Assembly: GCA_023512835.1 (NCBI GenBank)
Contig: CM042088.1
Coordinates: 42,858,771 to 42,922,770 of the forward strand
Length of the DNA stretch: 64,000 nucleotides
From: Taxillus chinensis
Lineage: Eukaryota > Streptophyta > Magnoliopsida > Santalales > Loranthaceae
Direction of reading: 5' to 3'
This document shows, one piece after another, positions 23,296 to 36,440 of this stretch. Each line of letters starts with the position of its first letter. Position 1 is the first letter of the stretch. The position numbers and the translations under genes were made by a program. The notes under the pieces are model-generated. The model saw nothing but the letters and a program-made list of their open reading frames with translations. It made no database searches and had not been told where the DNA came from.

Positions 23296-26200
23296 AGAAA
23301 TGAGGATAATTCTTAGTTATCTTTCAAATGGAGACAAGTAGGTTCTTAATATAGCTGAGTATGATGGTATTCAAATGGGTTTGTAACAGTCAACTTATTG
23401 CTATTAATTAATTTAGGTTACAACCTGTAGTTTAATTCTAGGTGGCCATTATTGTAATAATATAATTTATTACGTAACAAAGTGCCATTCTGTTAGCCCT
23501 ACTGGAGTAGGCTTCCAATATGTGGGGTGTAAAGTTTCTTTTCCCACGAAGCAAAGGTTTTCTGCAAGTTGGTTAATTCCCCCTATATCCTTGTCATCAC
23601 TGTTTGAGATGGATTTTGGGGTCCGGTGGGGCAGGGTCAGGCTCCTCAAGCTCTTCCAGCAGTGAGTCGTCCTCCATATTGTGAAGCCATCCAAATAGGA
23701 GAGGGCAGGTTTTCTTTGACAGCGATGACTACATATGAACCATTCATCGCAGTTAAAACACAGGCCTTTGTTGCAGCCAATTTTCATCTTGGTTAAGCGC
23801 TAATAGGCAGTCATGAAATAGGAGATGGTGGGATGACAGTGGGTGTCAGGCTTAGGGTTTCCAGCAGTTTGGAGTAAGGGGTTGGTGGCTGGAGGGAAAG
23901 TTCTTGCAGTTTGGGACAATTCATCAAAAAATTCATCAAAATTTTCTCTCTTTTATCCTTCCAACCATTGCACGTTATTGACTACCCATTTTTATTCCAC
24001 GCTTCTTTGTGGTCTTTCATCACCTTTTGAGTATTCTCTACTACCTTCTGGAGTAAAGGCTCTTGTATCTCATGATAACTTGGAGGCTTCATATCTGGCC
24101 CATATTGCATAATTGTCATAAGTTCTTGCAAACTTCACTAAATGTGGCACGCATCAATTTGCCTTTTTGGGCAATATTTTTGGTTTTTTCGGTAAACAAT
24201 ACATCAATAAGCCCCTTTGTCTTTGGTTTTTTTGAGTAAAGTTGTGATACACTTTCATCCAAGTCAGGTTTATTATTATTTAGACCAATCACGCCATCAA
24301 AATCTTGATCTTGTGCCAAAATTGCTTGCTTGCTCAATTGTTTTTTCACTCACAAACTTTTTGATATCTAGTGGAACTTTAGGGCATAGAGTGGCATTTC
24401 TAAACCCATCAGCATAATGTTTTACTCTACAAATACCTCTATTCAGTTTTTTCCCAAAATTTTGTAGGTAGAACTTGTCCTGTTATTCCCATTTTTACTA
24501 GCCAAATTAGAATATTTCCAAGCAGGGTCAGTTTGATTTCCTCCCGTGATGAAGGTGAAGACATTATAGCATGTTTTTTCTATAATTATAAATATCATAT
24601 ATAATAATTTTTGCCCACTGCATTTTTTTCTTTTAAAGTTTGTTTGTGGCAGTAGGCGGAAGCAAAAACAAAAAATTGAGAAAATTATTGGCCAAAAAAG
24701 GGAAAAACAACAATTACCAGTTGCGGATTGAAAGTGAACACTTTAAAGTATGATATAATAGCTTAAAAAACACGACATTGAAAAATGAAAATATAGGAGT
24801 GCAGGTGAAATAAGGATATATTTTTAGAGAAAAGAATATTAATTTAAGAAGAAAATTCATAACAGAAAAGAAAAGCAAAAGAATTTAAAGTACACTTTTG
24901 TACATATAAAAAAATTACCTACTTCAAAAAAAAAAGATTGATGTGCATGGGGAAAAATGTTTGTACATAGAAGAATTTGATTTAAAGAAGAAAATTTCAA
25001 AACAGAAAAGAAATTTAAAAAAAAAGAAAAAGAAAAAAAAAACGGTTTCTAAAATCAAATGAAGAAAAAGGAGAGGGGGAAAGGATAAAATGGATTGAAA
25101 GAACAGGGAGGACTTACCTGGCCAGCTGATCTTGGACAATGCAAGGTAAGATGGTGACCACGCACCCAGGGACCAGGGAAACCCTACACGAATGTCATGA
25201 TGCAAGAGAAAATGGTCGTCATGGGGTGCTTGAGTGATTTAAGTTTTTACTTTTAATGTTAGGCCAGGTCTCATGATTTTGTAATTTTTGTTTTGGGCCA
25301 AAAATTGACCTTAGTGTTTTGAAAAACCTCAGATCATAAAAAAAAAACACAGGAAATTTGGCTTAAACATGCAGATAACAAGAGCCTGCGCTTCATGCTC
25401 AGTGGCGCCTCTTGCTTTGATGACAGAGGTGCATGCCTTTGCACTGGTGCTCGACCAACTGCAGGCAAGGCTCAACAAGTGCGCCTTGCCTTACATGCCT
25501 TTGTTAACACCGGGGCAAACACATCCCAATTAGGAAGAAGATGGTCAGTGGCTGAGCCTCAGTACCACAGGACTGCAGTGGAATCAAGATGAATTGTGGT
25601 GAGAGGGTGGCAATCCTCCAGGCAAGTGTTGTCATACACAAAATAATGGTGCACATTCCACACGGTGGTGTTCGAACTCATGGCTCATGTTATGGTACAG
25701 AAGATTAATTCTGAAATGGGATTTTTATTTATTTCTTGGGCGGAAGAGAGGTGAAAAGTATGGAGCATGGTTCTTGATGTATGTAGGGGTGTTAACATGT
25801 GTGTGTAACTTTTAAAAAAAAAAGCTGAATTGGTGGATGAATGAAAACTTAAAATGATATTGTTAAATATATTATTAATAAGAAATATTTGGAAGAAAAG
25901 GATTTGTGAATTAAACAGTTTTCACAGCATCATCTGGGCGATAAGGCGCTTGCGAGCAGGTTGAGCGGTAGCTCGCCTTGACTAAGCAGAGAAAGGCACT
26001 TGCCCCTGTCAGTTGGGCAATGCCATGGAGTGCGCCTGACCATGACGATGAATGGACGTCTGATTTTTTTTAAAATAATTACAAGGCACAAAATGACAAC
26101 TTTTTGTGCCTTGTTTAATGTCTATCTATCATCCATACTGGCATGAACAAAGCCACGAATAATCTGTACTGTGCAGCCTTTTGAGTCTCAACGATCGCCA

Positions 26201-29200
26201 TCATTTGTCCCGACATCCCCTCTTGACAATCGCTGCGACGCCCTCATCCCCTCTTGTCATGATCTAGCATTTTCTTCAATATTATTTTCTTAATGATGTG
26301 GATCATTCTTTGTTTCACATGAGTGTGCAATCTGCACCTAAAACACATGCTATGGAAGTGTGCTATGGGAGTGTCACGCGTTTTATACAATGGTAAAATT
26401 ATATGCTAACCTCTGCTGTGAATTTATCATGTTTGTGTTGTAGAATGAAAATACAGTTTATGTGATATTTTATATTAAAACCCATGTTTAGTGTTCATGT
26501 TTCACTGAGCTCTATTGGATTGTGTGTTTTTGCTTATAATAACATGCGGATGGTTTTATAGAAACACAGACCATAAAAATATATTATTTAGTGATTCTGT
26601 GGGGAGGATGGTGGGGATGAAGAGAAGATGCTTACTGATTCTGTTCTGTTGTATTTATTTAGTGCTTGTTTTAATCAATGACACATGTTCAGGTGTCTTT
26701 TTTTTTTTTTTGTGGTACGCATGAAAATATAGTATGTTTGGGGTTTGTCCCCAACTTGATTTTGACGTTGATTGCCTTTTGCAGACCTTTGGAATTCATT
26801 GGTGCCCGTTTAGTGGTGGATTAACACGCCTACCTTTGCCTTTCGAGTAAGCCTCATCTCATACGACATGGCTAATGTCAAGTGCAATTTTCATATTTTT
26901 TTTCCTTTCCTTTCATTTCCATGTTGAATATATATTTATAAATGGTTCCTTTTAAAAGTGGTTGGCTGTTGCCTGCCCGTGCATGTTTCCTATTGTTGCT
27001 TTTCTGCACTCGTGAACCAATTCCTTCAATTTATTAATGTATTCTTTAGTTGAATATCTGGACCCCATAGAGAGATTTTGACAGCAAAGAGCTAATGATG
27101 AATAATGAAGGAATTTAAGATGTGAATCATTATGAGCAGAAATGAGTAGAGTCTGTAGGTCTCTGCTTGCAGTTAACCATTCTTTGGCTTACTTGATAAT
27201 GCAAATCTGTTCTAGAATATTACAAAACTAGACTCATAGTAGGAATTTTCTTTTGGTTGATCTGTTGCACCACTTATCCTGGAAAAGGTTCTTCTTTCTA
27301 ATCCGAAGCAAATGCCGAGCGTTCTATCCTTCCTCTTTAAATTTCCAATGTTACTCTGAATTCTCAGGTACAAAACATTGTAATCTTCAGATCTTCCTTA
27401 ATGAAATCATGATCGCACAAAGATTATCCATTTTTCAAGCTATAAATAAATGCCGTCTACTGATATATGGTGGTTCTCTTCTCTTCTGCATGAAGCTTTC
27501 AAAAGTTTAAAAGTGACTGCTGTAATATTTAACTGAAGTTCTATTGATGATTGTCGAGTAAAATGAAGCCTGTCATCTGAGGGAAAATAGAAGGTGTTTG
27601 TGTCAATTTTTGTATCATTTCTCTTGATTTGTCCCTTCTTTTTTAATGTATTTATTCATATAGGAAAAAATAATAACTGTGGGCGGTGAAGAATTTACTA
27701 CCAACACTAACTGCATTGAGCAACGTGGTTTAGAAAAGGGCATGATTCGACTTTATGCTTCAGGGGAGGCAATTTAATAATTTTCTTATCATGTGATCTA
27801 AGCTAGAGCTTCTACATGATGTCAAACATAAATCAGCTGTTTTATTTTGGTAATTTGTTTTTAGTTTGACCAATGCTAAGGAGGAAATGTGTGGCCTTGT
27901 CCTTGTAATTGTAAAGTGAATGCCATGTTTCAATGTGAAATTGTTATTTTTGTTGTTTGCCCCTTCTGCTGTTTTCTGATACTGCACCTCTTTGTCTGAC
28001 ATTGTTACACGGACTTTTGCAGAGATGGGGATTTATCATCAGCTGCATGTAAGAGTTCCTTGTTTTATTGGTTTCTTTGTGACTGTTTTCTTTTTCTCTT
28101 TTCAGTGGAGGGAGGCGTACTGATATTCTTTAGCTTTAATGCAGATCATGATCTATTAAGGCAACATGCTATTTTTGCTGAGCAAACTGCCGTGTCATCT
28201 GCGACACATCCATGCCCGTATGTTGCTTACTTCGGGCCAGTTCACCCCTCATCCTCAAATTCCAGTGGAAGTGTTTCAGATGTTCCCAATTTCAATAATC
28301 ACTGGAATGGGCCATCAGTACCTAGTGATATTCCAACCTCTTATCCTTTCCCTGCCATGGATATTCATTACCAAAGTTGGGAGCACCATTCCTTGCCCTT
28401 TTCTACAACAGGAAGCAGCCGTATTAATGGAGCTGATCAACCTTCAATTCCGTCAGTCACACAGAGGTTGGGCAGGGGCAATTCTGATGTACCAAGATCA
28501 GGCGCCTATGTGCATCCATTTGTTGTTGGTCACCACAAGTAAGCATTGTTATATCTGAAGTCAATGTTTGAACACTAAGTATTGTAAAGCAATTTGGAAT
28601 GCTAGTGCAGCATGATCCTGTAACTGGGTAAAATTTCATTTTTAATTCACTGGATAAGATTTCGAAATTTTTTGTTGTTGTAATTTTACAAGGTGCCTCA
28701 AACTTTTTGAACAAGTCCTAGTCTTTGTTTATTAACCAGTTTTCCTTCCTCAGCCCCATCTCTTCTTAGAGAAAGTCAATTGGCTTAATAAAAGGGATTT
28801 TTTTATAGATAATAATCAGGCTCCGACAAGTACCACAAATTGTAAAACGGGATTTTTTTTTTTTTTTGGGTACTTCAACTTTCATTTTCCCCTTGACAAC
28901 TGATACTCTTTTTTTCTGCAGTTCTGGTGCTAGGGCAGGGAGCTCAGTACCCTCAGCTATTCCCTCATACCCAGGGAGTAGTGCCCGAGCTAGAGACAGG
29001 GTTCAGGCACTCCAGGCATACTACCAGCAACAACCTAGCAACTCACCAGCAATGCGTGGCCCTGTCATTTCTGGGACCCGTAGATCTAACAACCACAGGA
29101 ACAACATGGCTCAGGTCAGGCCAGTGGCCTCATCCTCGGGTCGAACTGGTGGTGCCTTCTACTTCTTCCCCTCAGGTACATCAAGTCGAAACTTTCAAGA

Positions 29201-29396
29201 ACCGGATATTCCAATGTCAACTCGCCTCCGGAGTTGGGAAAGAGATCACTTCCATTCCTTTCCGTCGAGCCTGCCAGACAGAGATTCAGCGTGGGGTACA
29301 TTCCACCAAGCTGCTGCTGGGTCTGATTCCAGCATTCGGCCTAGTAGCCACCGGCAGAGGCATGGTTCTGAGAGGGCATCACAACACTGGTCATAA
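19128..29396 (+). CDS. RFI2: RING-H2 E3 ubiquitin ligase, RFI2-like
   Basis: Six exons: 19128-19293, 22721-22893, 26785-26846, 28023-28048, 28145-28538 and 28922-29396 (TAA). Total 1296 nt, 431 aa; all introns are GT-AG and all phases agree. The N-terminus (MGLGGG plus a Gly/Glu repeat) leads into a RING-H2 domain with C29, C32, C49, H51, H54, C57, C70 and C73, then the RFI2 family block from EKGQW through SMDDWTRDEDLYDLSYSEM and IHWCPFSG. The rest is a Ser/Pro/Gly-rich, probably disordered tail with HPCPYVAYFGP, SGAYVHPFVVGHH and SWERDHFHSFP. In Arabidopsis RFI2 acts in red/far-red signalling and represses photoperiodic flowering; E3 activity is inferred from the intact RING. Exon 4 is only 26 nt. 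Introns 1 and 2 hold LINE, hAT and gypsy debris. A truncated duplicate lies 10 kb upstream. Confidence 0.9.
19753..21426 (-). mobile_element. LINE (L1-type) insertion with 16-bp target duplication
   Basis: Reverse-strand translation gives the RT C-terminus and zf-RVT of a plant LINE: KESIWRRLIVAIYG, FPFHVFWNPGEGSTAIALHD, then CDIWRAEVGPRCLFL, a CCPLCKNAKVD cluster and ATFTASFRVIWKEKNHHCF, with many frame breaks. It is flanked by a perfect 16-bp direct repeat ATTTGTGTGAAATATG at 19737-19752 and 21427-21442, as made by target-primed insertion. There is no long A tail. It sits in intron 1 of the RFI2-like gene; I see no counterpart in the upstream duplicate. Confidence 0.85.
21480..22060 (-). 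mobile_element. hAT transposase C-terminal remnant
   Basis: On the reverse strand near 21900 a frame reads HTKKRSRLDVACLSRL, like the hAT dimerisation block IHTKKRNRLxxxRLxxLV, followed by an acidic C-terminus (21776-21489) with GWLVNDGGNDDDDNLND and YVVIDEAMRS, as at the end of plant hAT proteins. Stops interrupt it. Intron 1 of the RFI2-like gene. Confidence 0.6.
22061..22720 (+). other. Intron 1 of RFI2-like gene, ancestral 3' part
   Basis: From about 22490 to the acceptor this matches the duplicate (13950-14003 plus 14690-14877), including the T-rich stretch before 'cagttatgaat.tctt'. It is old intron sequence and not an insertion. 22061-22490 has no recognisable content. Confidence 0.5.
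23107..23138. repeat. (TG)n-(GA)n microsatellite
   Basis: Compound dinucleotide run in intron 2 of the RFI2-like gene: TG repeats directly followed by GA repeats. Confidence 0.9.
23257..23291. repeat. (GA)n microsatellite
   Basis: About 17 uninterrupted GA units in intron 2 of the RFI2-like gene. Confidence 0.95.
23470..23830 (-). mobile_element. Ty3/gypsy gag zinc-knuckle remnant
   Basis: The reverse-strand frame 23787-23470 starts KIGCNKGLCFNCDEWF and continues CSHRCQRKP, like the gag knuckle of plant gypsy elements (KGLCFNCDEKxxxGHRC), followed by a weakly acidic stretch. 'PTVIPPSPIS' just upstream fits the proline-rich gag linker. Only a fragment; no LTR found. Confidence 0.6.
23890..24420 (-). 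mobile_element. hAT transposase N-terminal remnant
   Basis: Reverse-strand frames read KKPKTKGLIDVLFTE and LMRATFSEVCKNL (24349-24116), then QYGPDMKPPSYHEIQEPLL, QKVMKDHKEAWNKNG, a stop, and SITCNGWKDKREKILMNFLM down to about 23900. This is the conserved hAT order (GPxMKPPSYHE...W...GCSIMxDGWTDxxxRTLINFLVN). Part of the region between the two blocks is missing and stops are present. Intron 2 of the RFI2-like gene. Confidence 0.78.
24421..26784 (+). other. Intron 2 of RFI2-like gene, remainder
   Basis: No exon recognised. 24540-25110 is A-rich. 25385-25600 and 25930-26060 are GC-richer patches with repeated 'gcgcctt', 'gtgcgcc' and 'ggcgc' words on both strands, suggesting the ends of a non-autonomous DNA element, but no terminal repeats or target duplication could be matched. 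Confidence 0.45.
26847..28022 (+). other. Intron 3 of RFI2-like gene
   Basis: Ordinary T-rich intron. A 36-codon open stretch at about 27664-27774, preceded by AG, was tested as an exon and does not fit the phase of exon 3 (see rejected items). Confidence 0.5.
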
Positions 29397-31389
29397 ACAT
29401 TTAATCTTTAATCTAAAATTGTGATGCAAACTTTGGTTACTATGATTGATGCCAACAAAAGTTGTGTATGTTTGAGAAACTGGTATGTAAATGCCTCGTC
29501 CTCCGGTGGGTCAGTTCTGACAGAATCAAAACCTGTCTGAGTGGCCCCTTAGTGATCCTTGTGGCAGCCACGGGGCTGCATGCTGGACCTTTTGGCTTGA
29601 TTTGTGTGTCCCGGGGACTAAAAAAAAAAAGAATGCACCTTTGGATGGCAAAGGACCTAGCTTTGCTGTAAATTGGTGCCGCTTGAGGCAAGGTAATCGT
29701 GCAACTGCGTGTTGTGGCCAACGGGTATGAATGGCTATGGCCAACTGGTATGAAAGGCCAGAGTATTGGAAAGTACTATGAAGAAATAGAAGATAAATTA
29801 AAATCCAGGCTGGCTCATACTTTCCTTGCTCTATTTCTTCTGTGTTACCCTCATTTTGGCACTTTACTATTGAATTTATTTGGAGGTGGGTGGTGGATCT
29901 ATGTGAAAATTAGTTCTGCATATTCTCGTTACTTTTGGATGGAAGCCCTTTCATGGGAACCTGTGCGTAGATTGGATGATGGCAGAAAGCCAGGCAATCG
30001 TTTTTCTCACTGGTTTTATTTTCTCCTTGTTGGGAGCTAATAATGCTGATAAAAACGATTTCATATGAACATTATTTCATTGATTTCATCGTCCACTGCT
30101 TTTCGGTATATGCATGGTATTTAAATATGGTTTTTGAGCACAACATTTGTTCTAATTTGGTAATTTTTCATGCAATATTCTAAAATATTGCATGGGCCAT
30201 TAGATTAATTTTAATTATTTAGATTAGATTTGCATTTTACATGTTATAGTTAATTAAATAAAATTTTAATTCTTAAAAATATATCTAAAGATTTTAGATT
30301 ATAAGAATTGCACAATGTAATCCTTTTGAATCCACTTCTTACATTGGACAGATATATATTGTAGATTGTTCTAGTAATCCATCATTGTCTTGCCGCCTAA
30401 GAGGATTTTTCAGAAAATTAAAATTATGAGTCATCAATTGTAATAGATATAACAAATTCAGGATTATAAATGAAAATATTTTTTTGGCTTAATCTTAAAA
30501 GGGTCGTATTTCTAACTTAATTTTGCTTCCAAAAGGGGCAATTTAAAATAAAAATATTCCAGAATATGATTTACAACCACTAATTAATATTCTATTTTAT
30601 TATTTCATTCGTCAAACTTTATTTATGTCAAATTAATAAGTTGGAAAAAATTAATATAAAGAATTTTTTTTTATCTATTTGTTATATCTACCGGCTTTTT
30701 ATATATAAAAAATTAACTCAACATCAATCCTGCTTTCACGATATTGTATTTTTCTTCCTTTTAAAAAAGATTTTTGCATATTGTATCAACTAGATTAACA
30801 TTGCTTTAAATATGCAAAAGTTAGATTGACGCATGGTAGTAGTTTTCATTTCAAAATTAAAGTGAAATAGGTTCTACTCATTATTTACAACATAAAAAAG
30901 TCACATCAATACTGTGGTCTCTTCGTGTCACAATTCGAATGATATAAAGCCTCTATTCTTCTTTTTCTTGTTTAGTGTTTTTTTCTCGAGTATTATGTAT
31001 AAATATATTAACATTACTTCGAATATAGATTACATCACCATAGTGATCCTCGTCCCTCAATTCAAGTGATATGCATTTGACCCCAAAAAAAAAATTCCCA
31101 ATTTTTCTATAGTTTTTTACTATACTGGATAAATTATATTAAGTGACGTCATTGGTTTTGAATATCCAAAATTTATATTAGAATAGTGGTCTTCCATTCA
31201 TTTGAGTATGGTCAGGAAAATTGTATTACGATCCAAAATCCAAAATTAAAGGTAAGATTTATAGAAGAGTATGCAAGATTATCATATTTTTAAAAGATCA
31301 GGTGTTTACAACATATTTAATAATGAAAATATATCCTCAAACATCAACAAAATTATCTACAAGTATCATGAGGTGTGTTCCAAATATCG
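29397..31389. other. 3' UTR of RFI2-like gene and AT-rich intergenic DNA
   Basis: 29397 to about 30060 is moderately GC-rich, with the feel of a 3' UTR or an old duplicated exon; the frame 29699-30040 (113 codons) has no recognisable domain. 30060-31389 is AT-rich without frames or repeats that I could define. Confidence 0.5.
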
Positions 31390-31800
31390 GAGGGCTTGTT
31401 TGATTTATGTGTTTCAAAACATCATTATGTTTTTAAAAATAGAATTTAGTCAGCAAAATATGTTTTTTGAATAAAGTACTATTTTATTCAAACTATGATT
31501 TAAATAAAATAACTATTTTTAAAAAACATGTTTTGAATTTTTTGTTTTTAAATTCAAATTAATTTTTTTAGGATCTATTTTTAAAAAGCTATTTTATCTA
31601 CTTTATTGTTTGAGTTCATTGTTTTTTTTCATCAATTTTTGTGAGACCCAAATAAAAAAATATTAAAAAAAAACAAATCCTCTCTCATAATAAGTAAAAT
31701 TTGCTTTTAAAATTCAGAATTCAAACATGAATTACAATAAAGATTTAAATCATGAAATAAAAACAAAAAAAAATGAAAATATATATTAAACACCCCCTAA
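31390..31800 (+). mobile_element. MITE-like AT-rich element, copy A
   Basis: Shares its internal layout with 53766-54175: 'atgttttttgaataaagt...attttattcaaa...atttaaataaaat..ctatttttaaaa', then 'gacccaaataa', then '..tcaaacatgaatt.caataaa.atttaaatcatgaa..aaa', ending '..aaacaccccctaaa'. The outer ends (ggcttgtttgattta... and the reverse of ...attaaacaccccc) look like weak terminal inverted repeats of the TGTTTGG type. No coding capacity. Confidence 0.55.
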
Positions 31801-32610
31801 AAATATCTTATGAAGGCAAAGAGTGAAAAAAAAAAAGAAGACACTAGGTACCTACCTCTATTGTCTCTAGAAGATAATTTAACATTTTTAACCCAGAACT
31901 CTCTTACCAAGTATTATGTGCTTACCTATTCTGAGCAAAGTCAAGGCATACATTTTCAATTATAAACCCTCAAAGTTGTAAATTGAGACACTAGTTTGGT
32001 CTCATGGGTTGTTTAATGTTAGTTTTGGATCTTTCTTTATTAATCTTTAATGATTTTCTTATATGGGCAGTTTAATAATTTTTCTTAGAAAACCTCTTAG
32101 AAATGCTTCATGGTACTTTAGTCATTATATGAGTAATTTCTATGAATTAGATTTTTCAAAGAAAATAAAATCCTGACTTTCCAAATTCTCTTTTGTTTTC
32201 TCGTATGCATCATGACTTTCTTAACATGAATTGAGAAAAAAAAAAGAGGCATTTTTGAGGTGATTTTTAAAGATATTGAGCATATCTTTAAATTTACCTT
32301 TGGAGAGCCCATAGATTCTTAAAACTTGACCTAAATAATTGTTATTCAAGGACATATCCCAAAGGTTGTTAAAGTCAATTTTGATAGTGAGACAACCTCA
32401 TTATCATACTTTTAAATTTTAACGATACCTATGGCTATTTAAAAACAGTGTTGAAGTCATGTTGACACCTACCTACGTTAGCCGGATAATCTTCTTTTGT
32501 TAAATTGGAATAAAATGGACTCGAATTTATATTTAAATGATAAAGTAAACGATTTTTGAAATGAGTAGATCCGTATTTTTAGTTTTTATTTTGCAAAATA
32601 TTTTACAAAG
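31801..32610. other. AT-rich intergenic DNA upstream of RPL22
   Basis: No frame, repeat or motif of note before the RPL22 promoter elements. Confidence 0.5.
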
Positions 32611-32615
32611 CTCAA

Positions 32616-32668
32616 TGGGCCATGCACTGCCGGAGCCCAACAAATAGTACCAAATCTACAAAACCCTA
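32616..32668 (+). promoter_or_regulatory. RPL22 promoter: two site II elements and a telo-box
   Basis: TGGGCC at 32616-32621, its inverse form AGCCCA at 32634-32639, and the telo-box AAACCCTA at 32661-32668. Site II (TGGGCY) plus telo-box is the known signature of plant ribosomal-protein promoters, bound by TCP-type factors and telo-box binders and tied to growth and cycling cells. Spacing to the ATG (32901) is 230-290 bp. Confidence 0.8.
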
Positions 32669-32757
32669 ACTCTAATCCACCGTCCTTCATCTTCTTCTGC
32701 GCCGCTCCATTTCACCACTCATCCCACCTCGCAGATCTACTCGTTTCCTTCCACTGG

Positions 32758-32760
<3 letters not shown>

Positions 32761-32805
<45 letters not shown>
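32761..32805. repeat. (CT)n microsatellite in the RPL22 5' leader
   Basis: About 22 CT units between the telo-box and the ATG, in a leader that is otherwise pyrimidine-rich. Plant ribosomal-protein mRNAs often have CT-rich leaders; the length is likely polymorphic. Confidence 0.95.
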
Positions 32806-32808
<3 letters not shown>

Positions 32809-32900
32809 CTTTGATCTCTCGCTGTTCGCGAGTTTCTGATGGTTCATATGTCATTGTGACGTTGATTTCAGAGGTTTCTTTGGTACCATCGACGGCGAAG

Positions 32901-35376
<2,476 letters not shown>

Positions 35377-36109
35377 GATGTGGATCCGCCTTGCGTTCGC
35401 AGCATTGGAGATAGTTTATGTTTTATTCTCAGCTGGAGTATGGCAACTTTGATTAGCTGGATCATAAGCTTGTGTTTTTGCTAGTGTTGAATATCTTCGA
35501 CCTCCCCATATATTATACGTTTTGTAATTTCCAGCTACAAAATTGTTGGGTTTTGTTTCATGTTCTAGAATATTCTAGTTTGGAGTGGATTGCGAATTGT
35601 CACTTTGGTCTACCTCAGAGTCATTTTGTTTCATATTCTGGTTGTCGTTAACCGCAACTGTGTAAGACAGCTTCTTTAGGCTTATTTCACGTGCCGACGG
35701 CCTCTTTTTTGGTTATTGATTCTTCTATTGACCCGGAAACATTTGGGCCGCTCACCTCTTGTTTCAAAGTGGATACGATTCTTACTAATTTTCCGAACAG
35801 AGGAATATGCTTGTGGCGACTTGCCACGTGCAAGCGCTATGGGCATCGCGACAATGGAAAATGAATTTTTTATGGAAACGATGCCGTTTCACTCTGGGTT
35901 TCACTTCAGCCTACTTTAAATCTTGGTGTTATTTCGTGGAAATTCAATGATACTATTTTGATTAATGACATCAAAGAAAAGATTAATCAAAATTAAAGTA
36001 AAAAAGTTAAAGTTATGCCAAGATGAAGTAAAAGTGAACAGTGTTAAATTGTTTGATAATCAATAGATATTAATCCTAAAATGTTTTAAATATTTAGGGC
36101 TGATGCTGT

Positions 36110-36440
36110 GTGTTTGGACTCACAGTAATGATTTCATCGTTTTGTGGATCTTGAATTCTGTATTCAAAAAATATCAGCGAGCATTATATATGTGAACACT
36201 GTCCAAGAAGTTCGAAAAAATTTTCAACTTTGATGCAAATTGATGAATTTAAAGCAAGACAATTCATCCGTTAGCATTTACTTTACCAAGCTCAAAATCA
36301 TATGGGAGGAATTGAGCAACTACATACCTGATAATTAGCGTATGAGTGGACTATGGGGCCATGCAAATAGGAAAGTTTAGTCTCATGGAGCTAGATTAAT
36401 GGTAGGAAGTAAAATTAGACGAAGCTAAGTTACAACAACA
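36110..36440 (+). mobile_element. Copia gag (UBN2-type) relic
   Basis: Spread over several frames: LWILNSVFKK, then an 'NTVQEVRKNF'-like stretch, then VSIYFTKLKIIWEELSNYIP near 36268-36330. The last block is the signature of Copia gag polyproteins (..YYTKLKxLWDELxxYxP). Stops and frameshifts break it. No LTR or pol nearby. Confidence 0.65.

Noticed and set aside
27664..27774. Possible extra exon in RFI2 intron 3 (EKIITVGGEEFTTNTNC...)
   Set aside because: Preceded by AG, but the phase does not fit exon 3, the frame ends in TAA with no donor, and the family order is already complete through the 26-nt exon.
29699..30040. 113-codon frame after the RFI2-like stop codon
   Set aside because: No domain, no start context, and it lies where a 3' UTR is expected; chance frame in a GC-richer stretch.
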